Source: Cardiocondyla obscurior
Lineage: Eukaryota > Arthropoda > Insecta > Hymenoptera > Formicidae
NCBI RefSeq assembly: GCF_019399895.1
Contig: NC_091881.1
Span: 1,056,501 to 1,120,500 of the forward strand
Length of the DNA stretch: 64,000 bases
Direction of reading: 5' to 3'
Shown here: positions 52,631-64,000 of the stretch, piece after piece
Layout of the letters: each line of letters opens with the position of its first letter
Position numbering within the stretch: the first letter of the stretch is position 1
The notes under the pieces: model-generated
What the model saw: only the letters and a program-made list of their open reading frames with translations
The model's database searches: none
What the model was told of the DNA's origin: nothing
Program-made: the position numbers and the translations under genes

Positions 52631-55600
52631 CAGATGCCTCTTTTTTTTCCTGCTTTTTCCGCGCGAACAATCTACCTCTTGTCAACATGTTTGTTAAAAA
52701 GAGACAGGGGGCAGCGGGGGCGAAGACGCAGGGAAGCAGAAGACCACCGGAAAGTGGAATACGCTCTTCGGTAACTAATGACAGTTCGGAGAAGTTTGCC
52801 TTGCTCCTTGCACCGCTGCCCTTCCAAGTTTTCCAATCGGCCAAAAACTCGCAAACTGACATTTACCTAGAAGGATTTACTTTGCGATATACCGGGGACC
52901 GTCTCTTTCTCTACCTCTGTTATCGGCGGCTCTTTCGTCTGGCGCGACCATCGACGCCGGGAGCGCTTTCCAATCATCCCGGCGCGTTCGACTTCTCGTT
53001 TCCCTACCTCCGCCGTCTTATCGAATCTTTCTTTAAACTAAGGCGACGCGATAAAATCCGCGGGAGCTCGCAGCTCGGGTTCATTCACTATAATCGGAGA
53101 GATGTTGGGGGTGGAGGAGAGAAGGGCCCAATGATCGAAATTGTTTTCGTGCGCGTATCGTCTAAAATCGCCTCGAATGTTATCTTGAGGTATGTCGAGC
53201 GCGATATCACGCAAGGGAGGTCTCTATCAACAAAAATGTAAAAGAGTTCGTTCTCCAATTTTTTTTTATTTTTTAAAGAGTTATGATAAATATTTAAAAT
53301 ATATTAATGACAAAAGACGTATTAAAAATTGAGATAGATTTTCCAGACATCGGTTTCTTATTACTTCTATTTTTTTTTTCTTTTTTTTTAAGATAATAAA
53401 ATAAATTGGAAAAAGATGAAAATTAAATAATCTTGTCTGGGATATCTTTTAAATTACTTTGCGCTACTTGTATTTCTGTTTCTCGCGACTGTAGAATTCC
53501 GATTTTATCCGTTAAAAATCTGTCAATATTTTTTAAAGTTATCACTCGTATAAACATTTCGGGTGTATTGGAAACATATAGGTTCTTTTAAAAAAATGTA
53601 TTTGCAGTGTTGAAATGAAATACTTGCTAGAAGCATGGCAGTGCTCGTTGCGATGCACGCATCCTGGGTTACAAATATTGCCGATATACGCGCGTAGTGA
53701 CTTGATGTTTATGGGAAACTATTTGTGTTTGTAGCAGTCGTACTTTTTTTTTCCTCTATTTTAACATGCGCGCCGAGACATGTATTTTTCATACACGTGG
53801 TGTACAAACGCACGAGATGCCTTGATAACAATTTTAGAGCGTATTGTGACTTAATTTTTATATCGCTAGACGCGCTTCTATTATTCTTCGTTCTATTATC
53901 AAACAAATTAAATTAATAAAAAACTGTGTCATAAGCTTAAAGATAATAAATTTCATATAATGACGTGCAAACGATTGTCGGATAAAATGTGATTAATTGA
54001 AACAATGATTTTTTTTTTTTTTTTATCAATAGTAGCATCAATATTCGATGCGATAAAGTCTCTCGCGCGGTTAAAGGCTAAATCAAAGTAATCGATTTTG
54101 CCCGACGCGAGGTTTTACCGCAAACTTCGTGAATACCGCGCCAGTTTGCTCCGATACGTTGCGACGCTACGTGAGTGATAAGATTATACGTTGCAGCGAA
54201 TGCATTCGACCTTCGCAATTTCGTATTCACTCCTGCAATCTCGTAGAACGATACTCGAGTGTGCCAAGAAGATGTTTCCGCGCCGCTTGAATGCCTATAT
54301 TCTGTTAAACGAGCGGTTATTCGTTTGCGAGTTTCGAAATGTCATTTAGCTTTTTACGGGAGAGTTAGGTGGATGAACGAGTACGGAGATTTTAATATTA
54401 TTTATCACTTTATGTAAATTCTAGCGTACCAATTTTTTAATTGTTACTCGTATTTCTACCCCGTTAATTAATTTCTAAATTGACGCGCGGCGAAACGTTA
54501 TCGGGTCGCGAGTTTCGTTATTTTTATCTTCTAAAACGTACCGCGTTAATGCGGGCACACGAATGCACGGCATTCAGAGTAATTCTGTCAAGTCAACGAT
54601 ATGCGAGAAGCTTGTGTGATTAATCTCGTCTTACGATTAGGAAGGTGTGCTTTTGTAGTGGAGGAGCTTTCTCGAGGTCGAACTACGGACAGTAACGTGT
54701 CCAACAGCTTAATCTTTAACTAATCCGGGCTCCCTTCGCGCGTCGCCCGCGAGGAATTAGGGGTAATCCGAAACACGGGTTTAATGACCAACTACTCCTC
54801 ATATAGCCGCACGTCGAATCCGAGGTAACCGCACGTTTACACAGCCTTAATAAGTAGCGATCTTAAGGCCCATTGTTTGAACGAGATTGGCTAAGTTGTA
54901 AATAAGGGAATTACGAAGGCGGATTTTAGCACGGGCACGTAGAAATTTTATTAATTAACTATCGTAACAAGAGGTTGCATATTTCTTTTTTCAATAATCT
55001 TATCTTAAAATAGTTGTTAGATCGAATTTCATTCCTTGTCGCCGCTTCTTTCGCGATGCTGATTATTTCTCTCGTTGGGTCACTTCGTGTCGCAAGTGAA
55101 TATAAGCTCAATTTTTTATTATTTTATTTATTTTAATTATTAATTTTTCGCGTGTAATGTAATTTGCTCAGAGGCAGGGGATGAGAGAACGGGAAGAAAT
55201 CATTCATCGGCAAACCGGCCGGCGCGGTATATACATGCGGCACATGTGAAACTCGACGCACACGACGCTAAAGTCACGTTCGCTAGCTGCCGTCGTCATA
55301 TCTGCCTTTCAGCGTACATACATGTGTATCACTTTCGGTTATGAACGGACCGTCTCTCGAATATGTGCTGCAATGCATTGGTTTTTAATTATGTCGAATA
55401 TGATACTACAATAAATTGCTTAATTTTGATTGATTTTATTACGAATTATTTTTGGTAGATTGATGACGATAATTAAAAATTTTTTTTTTTTTTTATTTGA
55501 GTTAAATATCGGATTTGCGTAAAGACTGGCTTACAATCGCATGCAACAAAGTGCAATTAATCTCTCGCAAGTCGACAAGTATGCCGTGACCTTGTCGATC

Positions 55601-57678
55601 GCGATCAAGAGGATCCATTAATAAAGTAGATCCGACAAACGATTTCAGCGGGCGATGGTGCACCCTGCGCTCCACGGAATTACATCGTGGCCGTGCACGA
55701 TAGTTTACAGTTATTTATAACGAGATTTATACGCGTCCATGTGCGGAATAAGGATGTGATTTATGGCGTGGTGAGAGCAAGGTGATACTCAAAAATCGTT
55801 TTCTTTTACAGCTGCGCAAACAACAATTTGTAGCATGTAATCGTTTACCTATCACATGTAAGAGATTTTGGATCTATTACATGAGAGCAATAATAAGGAT
55901 TGCGCTGTAAAAATATTTGTCGGAAGAGTGTTTAATGCTGATATGAACCTGATTTCCTTTACTTATAACATGACAGTGTAGTCACAATTTTGTAAATTTT
56001 TAATTAAATTAATAGAACACGATAAATATTATTAACATATGCACAAGTACGTACATGCGTGATTTTTTTTTTTTACCGTTTATTGATTTGATGACGAAAA
56101 TCGTATTCGATATATATAATTTTATATTTGTGAGGACTAAAAATTGGAAACCAAAATTAAGAAAATGAACGTCTTCTTAAACGTATGTTTCATTATTTTC
56201 TAAAATGCGTAAAGATCCAATTTCGATCTTGCATCGTAATCGCTACTTTAATCGCTTTCCGACTTTTATCTTCGCGGAAATTATTCTGGTTACGTTCTAA
56301 TTTTATTTGCGTTTGCGATGATGAACGCGCACATTAATAGCAAGATTACATTGTACACGAAGGGCTTTGACACGTGAGGCCTGCCTTGCCGCTCGGCCAT
56401 GAAATGCTAAACGAAACTCGTGCCTGATCCCGCTTCGCATATAGCCGCGGCTTTGATAAGCTTCGCACGCGTATCGATCGGGTCTGGGCGTTTAAACTGT
56501 CCGATCGTCTCGACCCTAAATGCCAGCGGGGAAATGTCCGTTGGCGGCGATAATGCAACTATTATGTCCGCGGTTATCCTTCGAATCGGAACTGGCGCGG
56601 TTAACAGATATGAGAAGTTGGCGGGTTAATTCCACGCGCGGCGTACGCTGTTAAATGTATTTGCAAGAGAAATCCGCGAAAGGCTCATATAAAACTTTAT
56701 AATTGATCAACTAAACGAATTTCTTACACAGTAATAGTTTTTCATCTTGGAACGTTGCTCACAATTCTATTTAATTTGAAGATTCTACGAGCGAACGACG
56801 TTCCTTAGCATACTCATAATAATTTATGTGCTGCACCGTTAATTATTACAGTTTCTGTGTTATGTTCAATAAGTGAACGATAAAACTCGCAGTATATAGT
56901 TCATTTATCTTATATAACTTACTTTCACCATCCACATTCGTTTTCTAGCCGCACTTGTATTATTTAATTGGCTGTTGCGCTGTGTCAACTGTCTTTTATC
57001 GCCGAGGAAATGGGAAAGAAGTTTATTGAATCACAATTTCTATCCCCAACGGGATCTCACGTTTGTCGCATAATATGGCTGCGAAGCGATGCAAAATTGT
57101 CTGGTCGCATGCGACACGACCGCGTCGGGCCGAGGGGCTCGCACGAAAGCTCACCCGCTCACGCGGTCTCGATCTCGCTATTCTCGCGACGCATTAAAAC
57201 TCGGGCGAATTTTCTCTCTTTTTCTCTCTCTCTCTTTTTCGCGCGGTGCGTGCTCGTTGCACGTTAAATTCATTCCGCACGACGGGTATAATGCTTTTTA
57301 ACGAGTTTGCGTAAGCGCTCGATCAACGAACTTGGACAGAGTCCTGAGATTTATGCCTCGGGTTGAAGACGTTGCGGTGAAGGGAGCTCAGCTGGGTCAA
57401 GAGCCGCTAAAGCAGCTATAGAGTTCCTTGACTCCGATGACCCAGAATTATTGCACTTTATTTTTTTTTTTTTTTTTTTGCAAGCTTCCTACGAATTAAT
57501 TTTTATCCTCGGGCTAAATGTGGTTAAAAATCGGATTCGCGAAAGAATCGATACTGACGAGGTCGCCTCTCTTATCACTCAACAATTTTATTATAAAATT
57601 ATTATTTTATACCGGTTGGTGTTATTTCTGATCGTATATTATTTTTGCACGAGCAAAATCTTTTAAATATCCTTACTT

Positions 57679-57716
57679 CGACTTTTAATACGACTTTTAA
57701 TACGACTTTTAATACG
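57679..57716. repeat. 12-base tandem repeat, three copies
   Basis: CGACTTTTAATA is repeated exactly three times head to tail, followed by CG. Confidence 0.9.
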
Positions 57717-57952
57717 CAGAGGTACACGCTTGATTATTAGAAACATCGAATATGTGAGCCTTTAAATTCATAATTGCCCTACATCTTGCTATCGTTTATG
57801 GATATTGGTGTATTCATCGCGTACGTACAGCTTTAACGCTGCTCGACAATCGATTGGGGTCGCGATCGAAATGACGGCAGTTTCAAATTTCTGTTGGTAG
57901 AATTTAGTTCTATTAACGAATTCGCGTCATATCGACGAAACAACCGCGACTA

Positions 57953-58008
57953 TTTGAGTTCTGGTCAGGTAGGTAGCCCGTGTCCCAGGAGTGTTACCTG
58001 AGAGCGCG
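57953..58008. repeat. Hairpin element copy 1 (TCAGGTA...TACCTGA)
   Basis: TTTGAGTTCTGGTCAGGTAG opens the element and GTGTTACCTGAGAGC closes it. The inverted arms TCAGGTA (57965-57971) and TACCTGA (57995-58001) flank a 23-base loop that includes CCCAGGAG. It aligns along its whole length with the element at 58870. CAGGTAG at 57967 is an exact match to the early-embryonic Zelda (TAGteam) heptamer, and CAGGTA is also a ZEB/zfh-type site. Confidence 0.5.
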
Positions 58009-58869
58009 CCGAACAGATGGCAATGTGTTGCTTTTTAATTGGATTGAACTCTACAGATCGGAACTCGGCATAGTCGCGACACGTTCAGCATGGCCGTATT
58101 AAAATCGATCGTTTCCTGTCACCCTGGGAGTTCGATTGTATTTACCGAGTAACGTCATTCGTCGGAAAGCACCATATCTCGCTTGCGTGACAAAGTTTCA
58201 TGTCACTTTTTTTTATCTTTCTTTTTTTTTTTTTTTCTCTAGATAGAATATCCACCGGACTTATTATCGGAAGTACATCGAGCGTCTCTGTGCGCAATCA
58301 AGCGTAATTTTTCAGATACTTATTGCGAAGACTCTTAGACTAATGAAAATAAAAAAGAGATGGAGACCCCTGTATCTGTTGACACCCTGATCTCGTTCGT
58401 ATTAAAAATCGTAATCTCCTTTTTATTGAAAAAATATATTTTGCGATTTATTTTAATAATATTTATTTTAAATAATTTAAAAATGAATATTGAATACATA
58501 TCTTTAATCTTTGAAATTTAATTTTTACTCGCATCGCGGAAACTGATTTCCAGTCGTTTGTTTTGAAATTTGTTCCCATTAATCAGAAATGACCGATACG
58601 TCCATTACGTCGCGAGAAAAGGATATTCGTCATGAAAATTAATATATCTTTGAATTAATATTTCATTCCGCTCGAATAGAGAGTTATCGGAGTTGATATT
58701 CGAGACAATACCGCGTATTACTTGAATACGACGTTACGGCCTATGCAAATAATAGAGGTCGATATATATTGCGCAACAATTGAAACTTGGAGAAACGCTA
58801 CGGGACATTTGATCCATTATAACGAAGCGTCACTCGATTCCGAGATCGTGAACGGAACTGTAACCGATG

Positions 58870-58925
58870 TTTGAGTTCCGGTCAGGTAACACACGTACCC
58901 CAGGAGAGATACCTGACCGGAGAGC
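58870..58925. repeat. Hairpin element copy 2 (perfect 11-bp stem)
   Basis: TTTGAGTTCCGGTCAGGTAA opens this copy. Its arms CCGGTCAGGTA (58878-58888) and TACCTGACCGG (58910-58920) are a perfect 11-bp inverted repeat around a 21-base loop with CCCAGGAG; a T-A pair at 58877/58921 extends the stem. It lies 917 bases after copy 1 and shares its flank (TTTGAGTTC), arms and loop core. Confidence 0.6.
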
Positions 58926-61900
58926 AGACTGCGGGAGTTATCGTGTACTTGATCCTCCTCTCGCGTTCCAAAACGGCGGCACTTCGCTCACTTATCCGTG
59001 GAGACAGTGCCGTTGGAGTTTGCGTTAAAGTTTTGCCACTTCTCAATTTCCGACTTTTCTCCTACCGTGTCCTTAAACTTCCTTCCCTCGTTTCTCTTTA
59101 GGCCTCTGATGTATGCCCCCGTTTCATTCGAATATTTGCTAAAGACAATGCAAACCGGAAATTTCAACCGTACGCTCTTCCTCGTTTCTCTCACTGTTTG
59201 GCTTATTATCTATTGACCGTTTCACGTGGTTTGTCTATTAATGCATATCCATATGTTTAACTCCGTTATATTCAGTTTAACGAGCAGCTTCATGTTTAAT
59301 TATATAACAAAACGTCTGTTTATAACATAATGAAGATTTAACGTGCTCTGTTTTGTTCCTCATGCATTTTCTATTGTTCTTTGTAATGCTCGAGATTGAA
59401 CGGAACGTCTATACGAATAGATCTACATCACGCTTTTTCACGCTTTCTTTTTGCGCGATGATCCATGCACGTCTCTATCCCATCGTGGTTGCGACCGGAA
59501 GTTAAACGAAAAGGTAATCCCGTGCAAATATCTCGGAATCAGCGATAGTTCCCACTAACTTACGGGCGAACAACTCTTTCCCGTTTCCGCGCTCGGGTTA
59601 TCGCGCATAATATATTGTCCGCCGAGTGGAATATCGTGTCGCGGCTACCGTCGACGAGCCGCAAACTGGAACGAGCAAAGCCGAAAATTTTCCTATAGTT
59701 TAGGACACCTCGACCGACGAATTTAAGGGAAATTTGTATACTTGAGATTAACAATCGTACGAAAATAATTAGTTGATAATCATGATACAAATAACGTTAC
59801 ACTTATAACGCTGTATAAAACGACACGTAAATCAGAGTCTTAAAAATAGATTTCTGTATGTATGATTAAACTATTTATAAAACGCCGATTTTATTCTCTG
59901 TAAACATATTTAATTTTCTAACTTATAAATATAAATTATTTTTTAAATTGCTTTTTTTTATCGATATACAATTAAGTATCATCGATATATATCACCCTTT
60001 TTATCGCGAATATTTTTTAAAACACGGATAATATATTTTTTTTATAGATATGTAGATCTATATATTTCTGAGAAATTGCTTTTGTAAGCTGGAATGCTTG
60101 TCGAACATAAATATTGCATAAATTCAAAGGCCGCAGTCATCATGTAGTCGATACGGCTGACCCAACTCGTAATATCTTCTATTTTTACGAAATATTTACG
60201 TCCCCAAATGCACGATGCGCGTATATAGAAACCGCAGAAATAACGTTCGAACGAACGTACTTTGCAAAGGAATACGCCATTGATATCTATGTGCGGGAAC
60301 AGGAATTTGTTCGAAATGAAATTTTTGCAAACAGTGCTCGCCCGATGGATTTTTCTCGCCCATCTATAAGCTCATATTCGGCGGACAATGGAAAATCATA
60401 TAGTGCGCTCCACAATGATGAGGTCTTTTTACGATTTACGTAACTTTTTAAGATATGATTTTCAGATTTTGTCATTGCAAATAAAAGTTTCATATGAATA
60501 TATATAATACGATTGGATTCAAACATAAATTTATACAACATGTTCTTAGGTGTAATATTTTTTAAAAATTCATTATTATACATATAGTCATTCCCTTTTT
60601 TTTTATTTTTTATTTTTGTCTCCTTTTTTTAACATTTGACTAGAAGGAACTTCAGCTAATCAGCTAAACATCAATTTTTTATAGATAGGAATAGTCGCTG
60701 TTTCGTACTTGCACGAAAGAGATCTCGCAAAAAATATATATATTTTTTTTTTAAGACACTCTTCAAGATCGATCCGTCATATTATATCTACCGCGTCGTG
60801 AACTACCCTGTACGTTTCATATATGTAATACGCGCACCGATGACGAATATCGTCGAAGAATCTGGGCCACCGATTGGATTCCGCGCGAAAAGAGACGGGC
60901 GGTGCCAAGTTGCATATCGCAAGTCGTGTCCGCGCGTACGTGCACGTGCACGCATGCACTGATCCGCATCTGTAGCCGACGTATCCTCCGTACGTGCAAT
61001 TCCGCACCGTTCGGCGGAAACGAGTAGCGAGAGATCCATTTCGAGCTACGACTCGAAATTACTTCGGATGGAACGCCGGATATCGAGAGCTCGGAGAGTG
61101 ATCGTTATCGCCGGAATAATTAATCCATTGCCCCAACTCCTTGATTTGTAATGTCGGTTGCAAATCGCTAGAGTCAGGATAGCGAACGAGTCCATTAATG
61201 CCACAATTAAATCTATGATTAAATTTAGAGTTTTTATTGATTTATTCTGAAAATTATTCATTATATTAAAAGTATCTACTTATTAAATATTTTTAACAGT
61301 TTGACATTATAATTTTAATTTCAGAAATGTCATATCTAGAAATATTTTCTTCCGGTTTGTCTATTAGCCTTTTTTTTTCTCTCTAATTGAGATCGAAATG
61401 TCGCGTCAGTTAATACATATTAAATCTAATTTAATTAATAAGTAATTCAGACCGTGATTGGACTTTGATATTAAACATATAATTTTCACATCCGTCAAAT
61501 AGAAATTATTCAAAATTAATGTGAAATACTATATATATCTTTAAATTTTATAAAAACATAAACGTCTCCTTTAATATTACCTACGTTATTCGCCGTTTAT
61601 ATGTTCCCGACGCATCGTTGAAATTAACTTTCCTGTCTGCGCAGTCTGCGGAAAACGTTCGCTCTAAACTCGTTCGTGCTGTGACGGCTTAATAGTGCGC
61701 GAATGATATTACCAGTTACCAGAAATTCCGAATGCAGTTTTACGGTGCAGGCGGTAGTGACAGCGGCGGTTCAAACTGCAGATACGCGTAGAAGTCGTAT
61801 CTGGCTTGAGCCGTCACGCCACGCTACGTTAATATGCGTCGTCGCTTTTGCAGATAAACTATAAGCGCAGGTAGTTATCGCGCGACGCGTCTCAGCCACA

Positions 61901-64000
61901 TCGACGTGACGAGCGAGCTTGTATGCCTTTTGTGCGGCGCATCGCCGACAGAAAGTAACGTTGCGAAAACTGGAAGAGCCGATAGCCATACAGTAAAGCG
62001 ACGTGCCTGGCATTTAAACTGTTACACGACTCAGGGACTCCGTTTATCCGAAAAAAAGCTAGATGTTAATAATATAAGCGATGCAACAAAATTGAGAACG
62101 TACACCAGCTGGTTAATTGATCTATCGCAAATTTTCTTCGACGATATAAATATAATTTTAGATTCGGACACACGTTTTAGAAACATGCGACTAGAACAGT
62201 TAATAATTGAAATAATTCCGCGATACAATTTCTATTTCCTGACTATCGACGTTATAACAGATTCGCACATATCGGAAAGATGTTTGCACCGAGTGCTCGC
62301 ATTTATCCATTTTTCTATAACCGAGTGTTCAATGGAACTCATTTCCAGCGATCGCACGATCCTCAAAGAAGATCGCATAAGACATTTTGCACCCACGTCC
62401 CTTCATTTCTGCGACAAATTTGCTGTCCGTGCTCGCGAACCCGAATGAGAAGTGCACGAAGAAGAATCTTCCCCCTCGAAAATTTTTCAACCTTCGTATT
62501 TTAAGTTTCCCGCATAAAGAGTTTCATTCTTCAAGACACTACTTTGGTACTTACACACTTGGCCAAGTATTTGGCAAATTACACGTCTTTTTTTTTTTCT
62601 CTGCCAAGTAAAAGGATGACGTCGATCATTGCCGTTTTAAGCCATCAATTTAATTCCGCGTTCAAAAAAAGATTCGAAGAAACTTAGACGGTGACGTTCT
62701 GTGTTTTGTTCAGCTTTACGAGAGTCGGTATTACTGCAGTTCGATAAAACTGATAAATCCTTTTTCATAAATCATTTTATAAACTTATTGCGCCGGTGAA
62801 CTTTTAAATGATCCGTTCGAAATTTATGACTTTCAAATGAACGCGAGCCGAGTGTATCGAGATTTGATAATCTCGGCAGTCGCCAGCTCGGCGCTCGACG
62901 CAAAACCGCCGCAACATCTCTTGATACTTTTTTTTGTCGAATATTTTTAACGACCTGCTCATAAATTTTTGCTTCTCAACCAAAGGTACCTAACTTCGTT
63001 AATCGTCTCAATCGCGATATGTCTCTCTAGCCGCACCGTAGTGCGGAGGGTTCGCCGGCGCAATAAGTTAGGGTGTTAATATTTATTTAATTCGCGTGAA
63101 ATGCAGAGCGGAGTTTACCGCCAGCTTATGACTTCCGAATTGACATTCGAAAGTCGATGATCCGTTTATCGGATCGACCCCCGCACACTCGACTCGCCGA
63201 ATTCAATAGCTGAAATATATACGAAATCTCGACCAGACCGAATTCACGAGAACGCGAATGTCGGGACGACTTTCTATTGGCGCGGCTTATTCGTCGCACC
63301 AATCTTCCGGTTTCTCCCGTGCGTGCGGGCGCACACGCGTTTCTCCATTTTCCATTCTACGCGATCGAATAGTCTCGTTTCCACCGCCGAGTGGCGCAGC
63401 CACTCTTCCGGTATTCGCCACTCGATCTCCAATTTCGTCCTCGCGATCCACGCTATTCCCGCGCTGCTTTTCCACCGAGACGAACGCCGTTCTTCCCCTT
63501 TCGCCCCGACGCTCTCTTCATACGCAACCCTTCCTCGTCTTTCGAGTATATGTAGGGTTGCATCCCCTTGCAAGCGTCATTCCTTCCGCAAACCTCTGTG
63601 CGACGCGCAGATTCGCACTCTGCAAAGCGTATTCAGCGGGCTCGCGTCATTTGCTTTCCGGTGAACCTCTTGCGAGAAGATCGAAGCTTGCGGAAGAGGA
63701 TTTACGAAGGATTCGAGAAGTCGCGTATTTCTTTTGACCTGGTTATCGAACCTGCGGGCGATATTTTTATTCAGACGGAAAAAAAAAAAGAAATAGGGAT
63801 TTCAAGTACGACAAGCTAATATTCTCTAATATTTATAACACGATCTCCTCGAGGATTGTTCAAGAAATGAATAACGGAAGCTAAGGATACAGAATTTTAA
63901 ATTTAAGAAAATTAGATTTTGAATTAATTATAATTGTACATTGGAGTTTCATACTTGCGGGCAGTTTTTAATGAAAAACAAGTTCAGACATTACGTTTTT

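Larger units (their letters stand above)
44166..64000 (+). other. Intron 2 of the MOXD1-like gene, 5' part (runs off the window)
   Basis: The intron starts GTAGGT at 44166. The next family segment should begin with something like (N/D)DTVR.IWAYH. I read the downstream sequence for it and for the later copper-ligand motifs and found no match next to a splice acceptor. A chance CRIIWL string at about 57067-57084 has no acceptor and no continuing similarity. The intron is therefore inferred to be at least 19.8 kb. The candidate minus-strand exon at 50.6 kb and the paired hairpins near 58 kb lie inside it. Confidence 0.6.
54001..64000. other. Right end of the window (intron 2): no coding gene recognised
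   Basis: AT-rich stretches (55.9-56.2, 58.4-58.7, 59.8-60.8, 61.2-61.6 kb) alternate with CpG-rich ones. It holds two related hairpin elements (57953, 58870), a 12-base tandem triplet at 57679-57716 and an alternating purine-pyrimidine tract at 60931-60959. The 180-codon frame at 61906-62448 has no ATG until its codon for FRNMRLEQ and no recognisable domain, so it is not called. Confidence 0.45.

Noticed and set aside
52687..53241. 184-codon ATG frame
   Set aside because: It follows a GA tract, is rich in Arg/Phe/Ser without pattern, and matches no family I know.
57055..57090. HVCRIIWL string resembling the start of the next MOXD1 segment (TVR.IWAY)
   Set aside because: There is no splice acceptor before it, and the similarity ends after six residues.
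57964..57975. TCAGGTA arms as the microRNA miR-275 seed
   Set aside because: Only the first bases match, and the remainder and the opposite arm do not fit a pre-miR-275 hairpin.
61906..62448. 180-codon frame near the right end
   Set aside because: It opens on GTG after an in-frame TAA, with no splice acceptor leading into the frame (the GCTTTTGCAG at 61853 would be followed by that TAA). No recognisable domain.

Overview
The window reads as nuclear DNA from an insect, most likely a hymenopteran such as an ant. CpG is abundant throughout (CGCG and TCGCGA strings recur every few hundred bases). The sequence is strewn with A/T homopolymers and GA/TC microsatellites. The one gene that can be recognised is split by animal-type GT-AG introns. 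The species assignment is inference from composition, not from a diagnostic sequence. No bacterial operons, rRNA, tRNA, CRISPR array or intact transposon was seen.

Only one gene is identified with confidence: the 5' part of a plus-strand MOXD1-like gene (DBH-like copper monooxygenase family). Coding exon 1 (7667-7915, 83 codons) carries a signal peptide and the first part of a DOMON domain. Coding exon 2 (44016-44165, 50 codons, phase 0 at both ends) continues the DOMON domain. A 36.1 kb intron separates them. A splice acceptor 27 bases before the ATG implies at least one further 5'UTR exon upstream. The catalytic copper-binding exons were not found before the right edge, so the second intron is at least 19.8 kb and the gene runs out of the window.

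Layout: 1-7639 is 5' flank or 5'UTR intron with no recognised coding gene. It holds a perfect 22-bp palindrome and a duplicated E-box. 7640-7915 is exon 1. 7916-44015 is intron 1, a mosaic of GC/CpG-rich stretches (about 11-14 kb, 19-20 kb, 30-32 kb) and AT-rich stretches (37.4-39.1 kb, 42.1-42.9 kb). It contains microsatellites, a hAT-like transposon end, a duplicated 57-bp element, a possible degraded insertion near 40 kb and an unexplained minus-strand ORF. 44016-44165 is exon 2. 44166-64000 is intron 2, with a candidate minus-strand exon near 50.6 kb and two related hairpin elements at 57.95 and 58.87 kb.

Most long open frames here are what CpG-rich, stop-poor non-coding DNA produces by chance. 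They are left out or listed as rejected. No clearly new biological system was found. The best leads are the paired hairpins, the duplicated element whose differences fall only at synonymous positions of one frame, and the antisense exon candidate.
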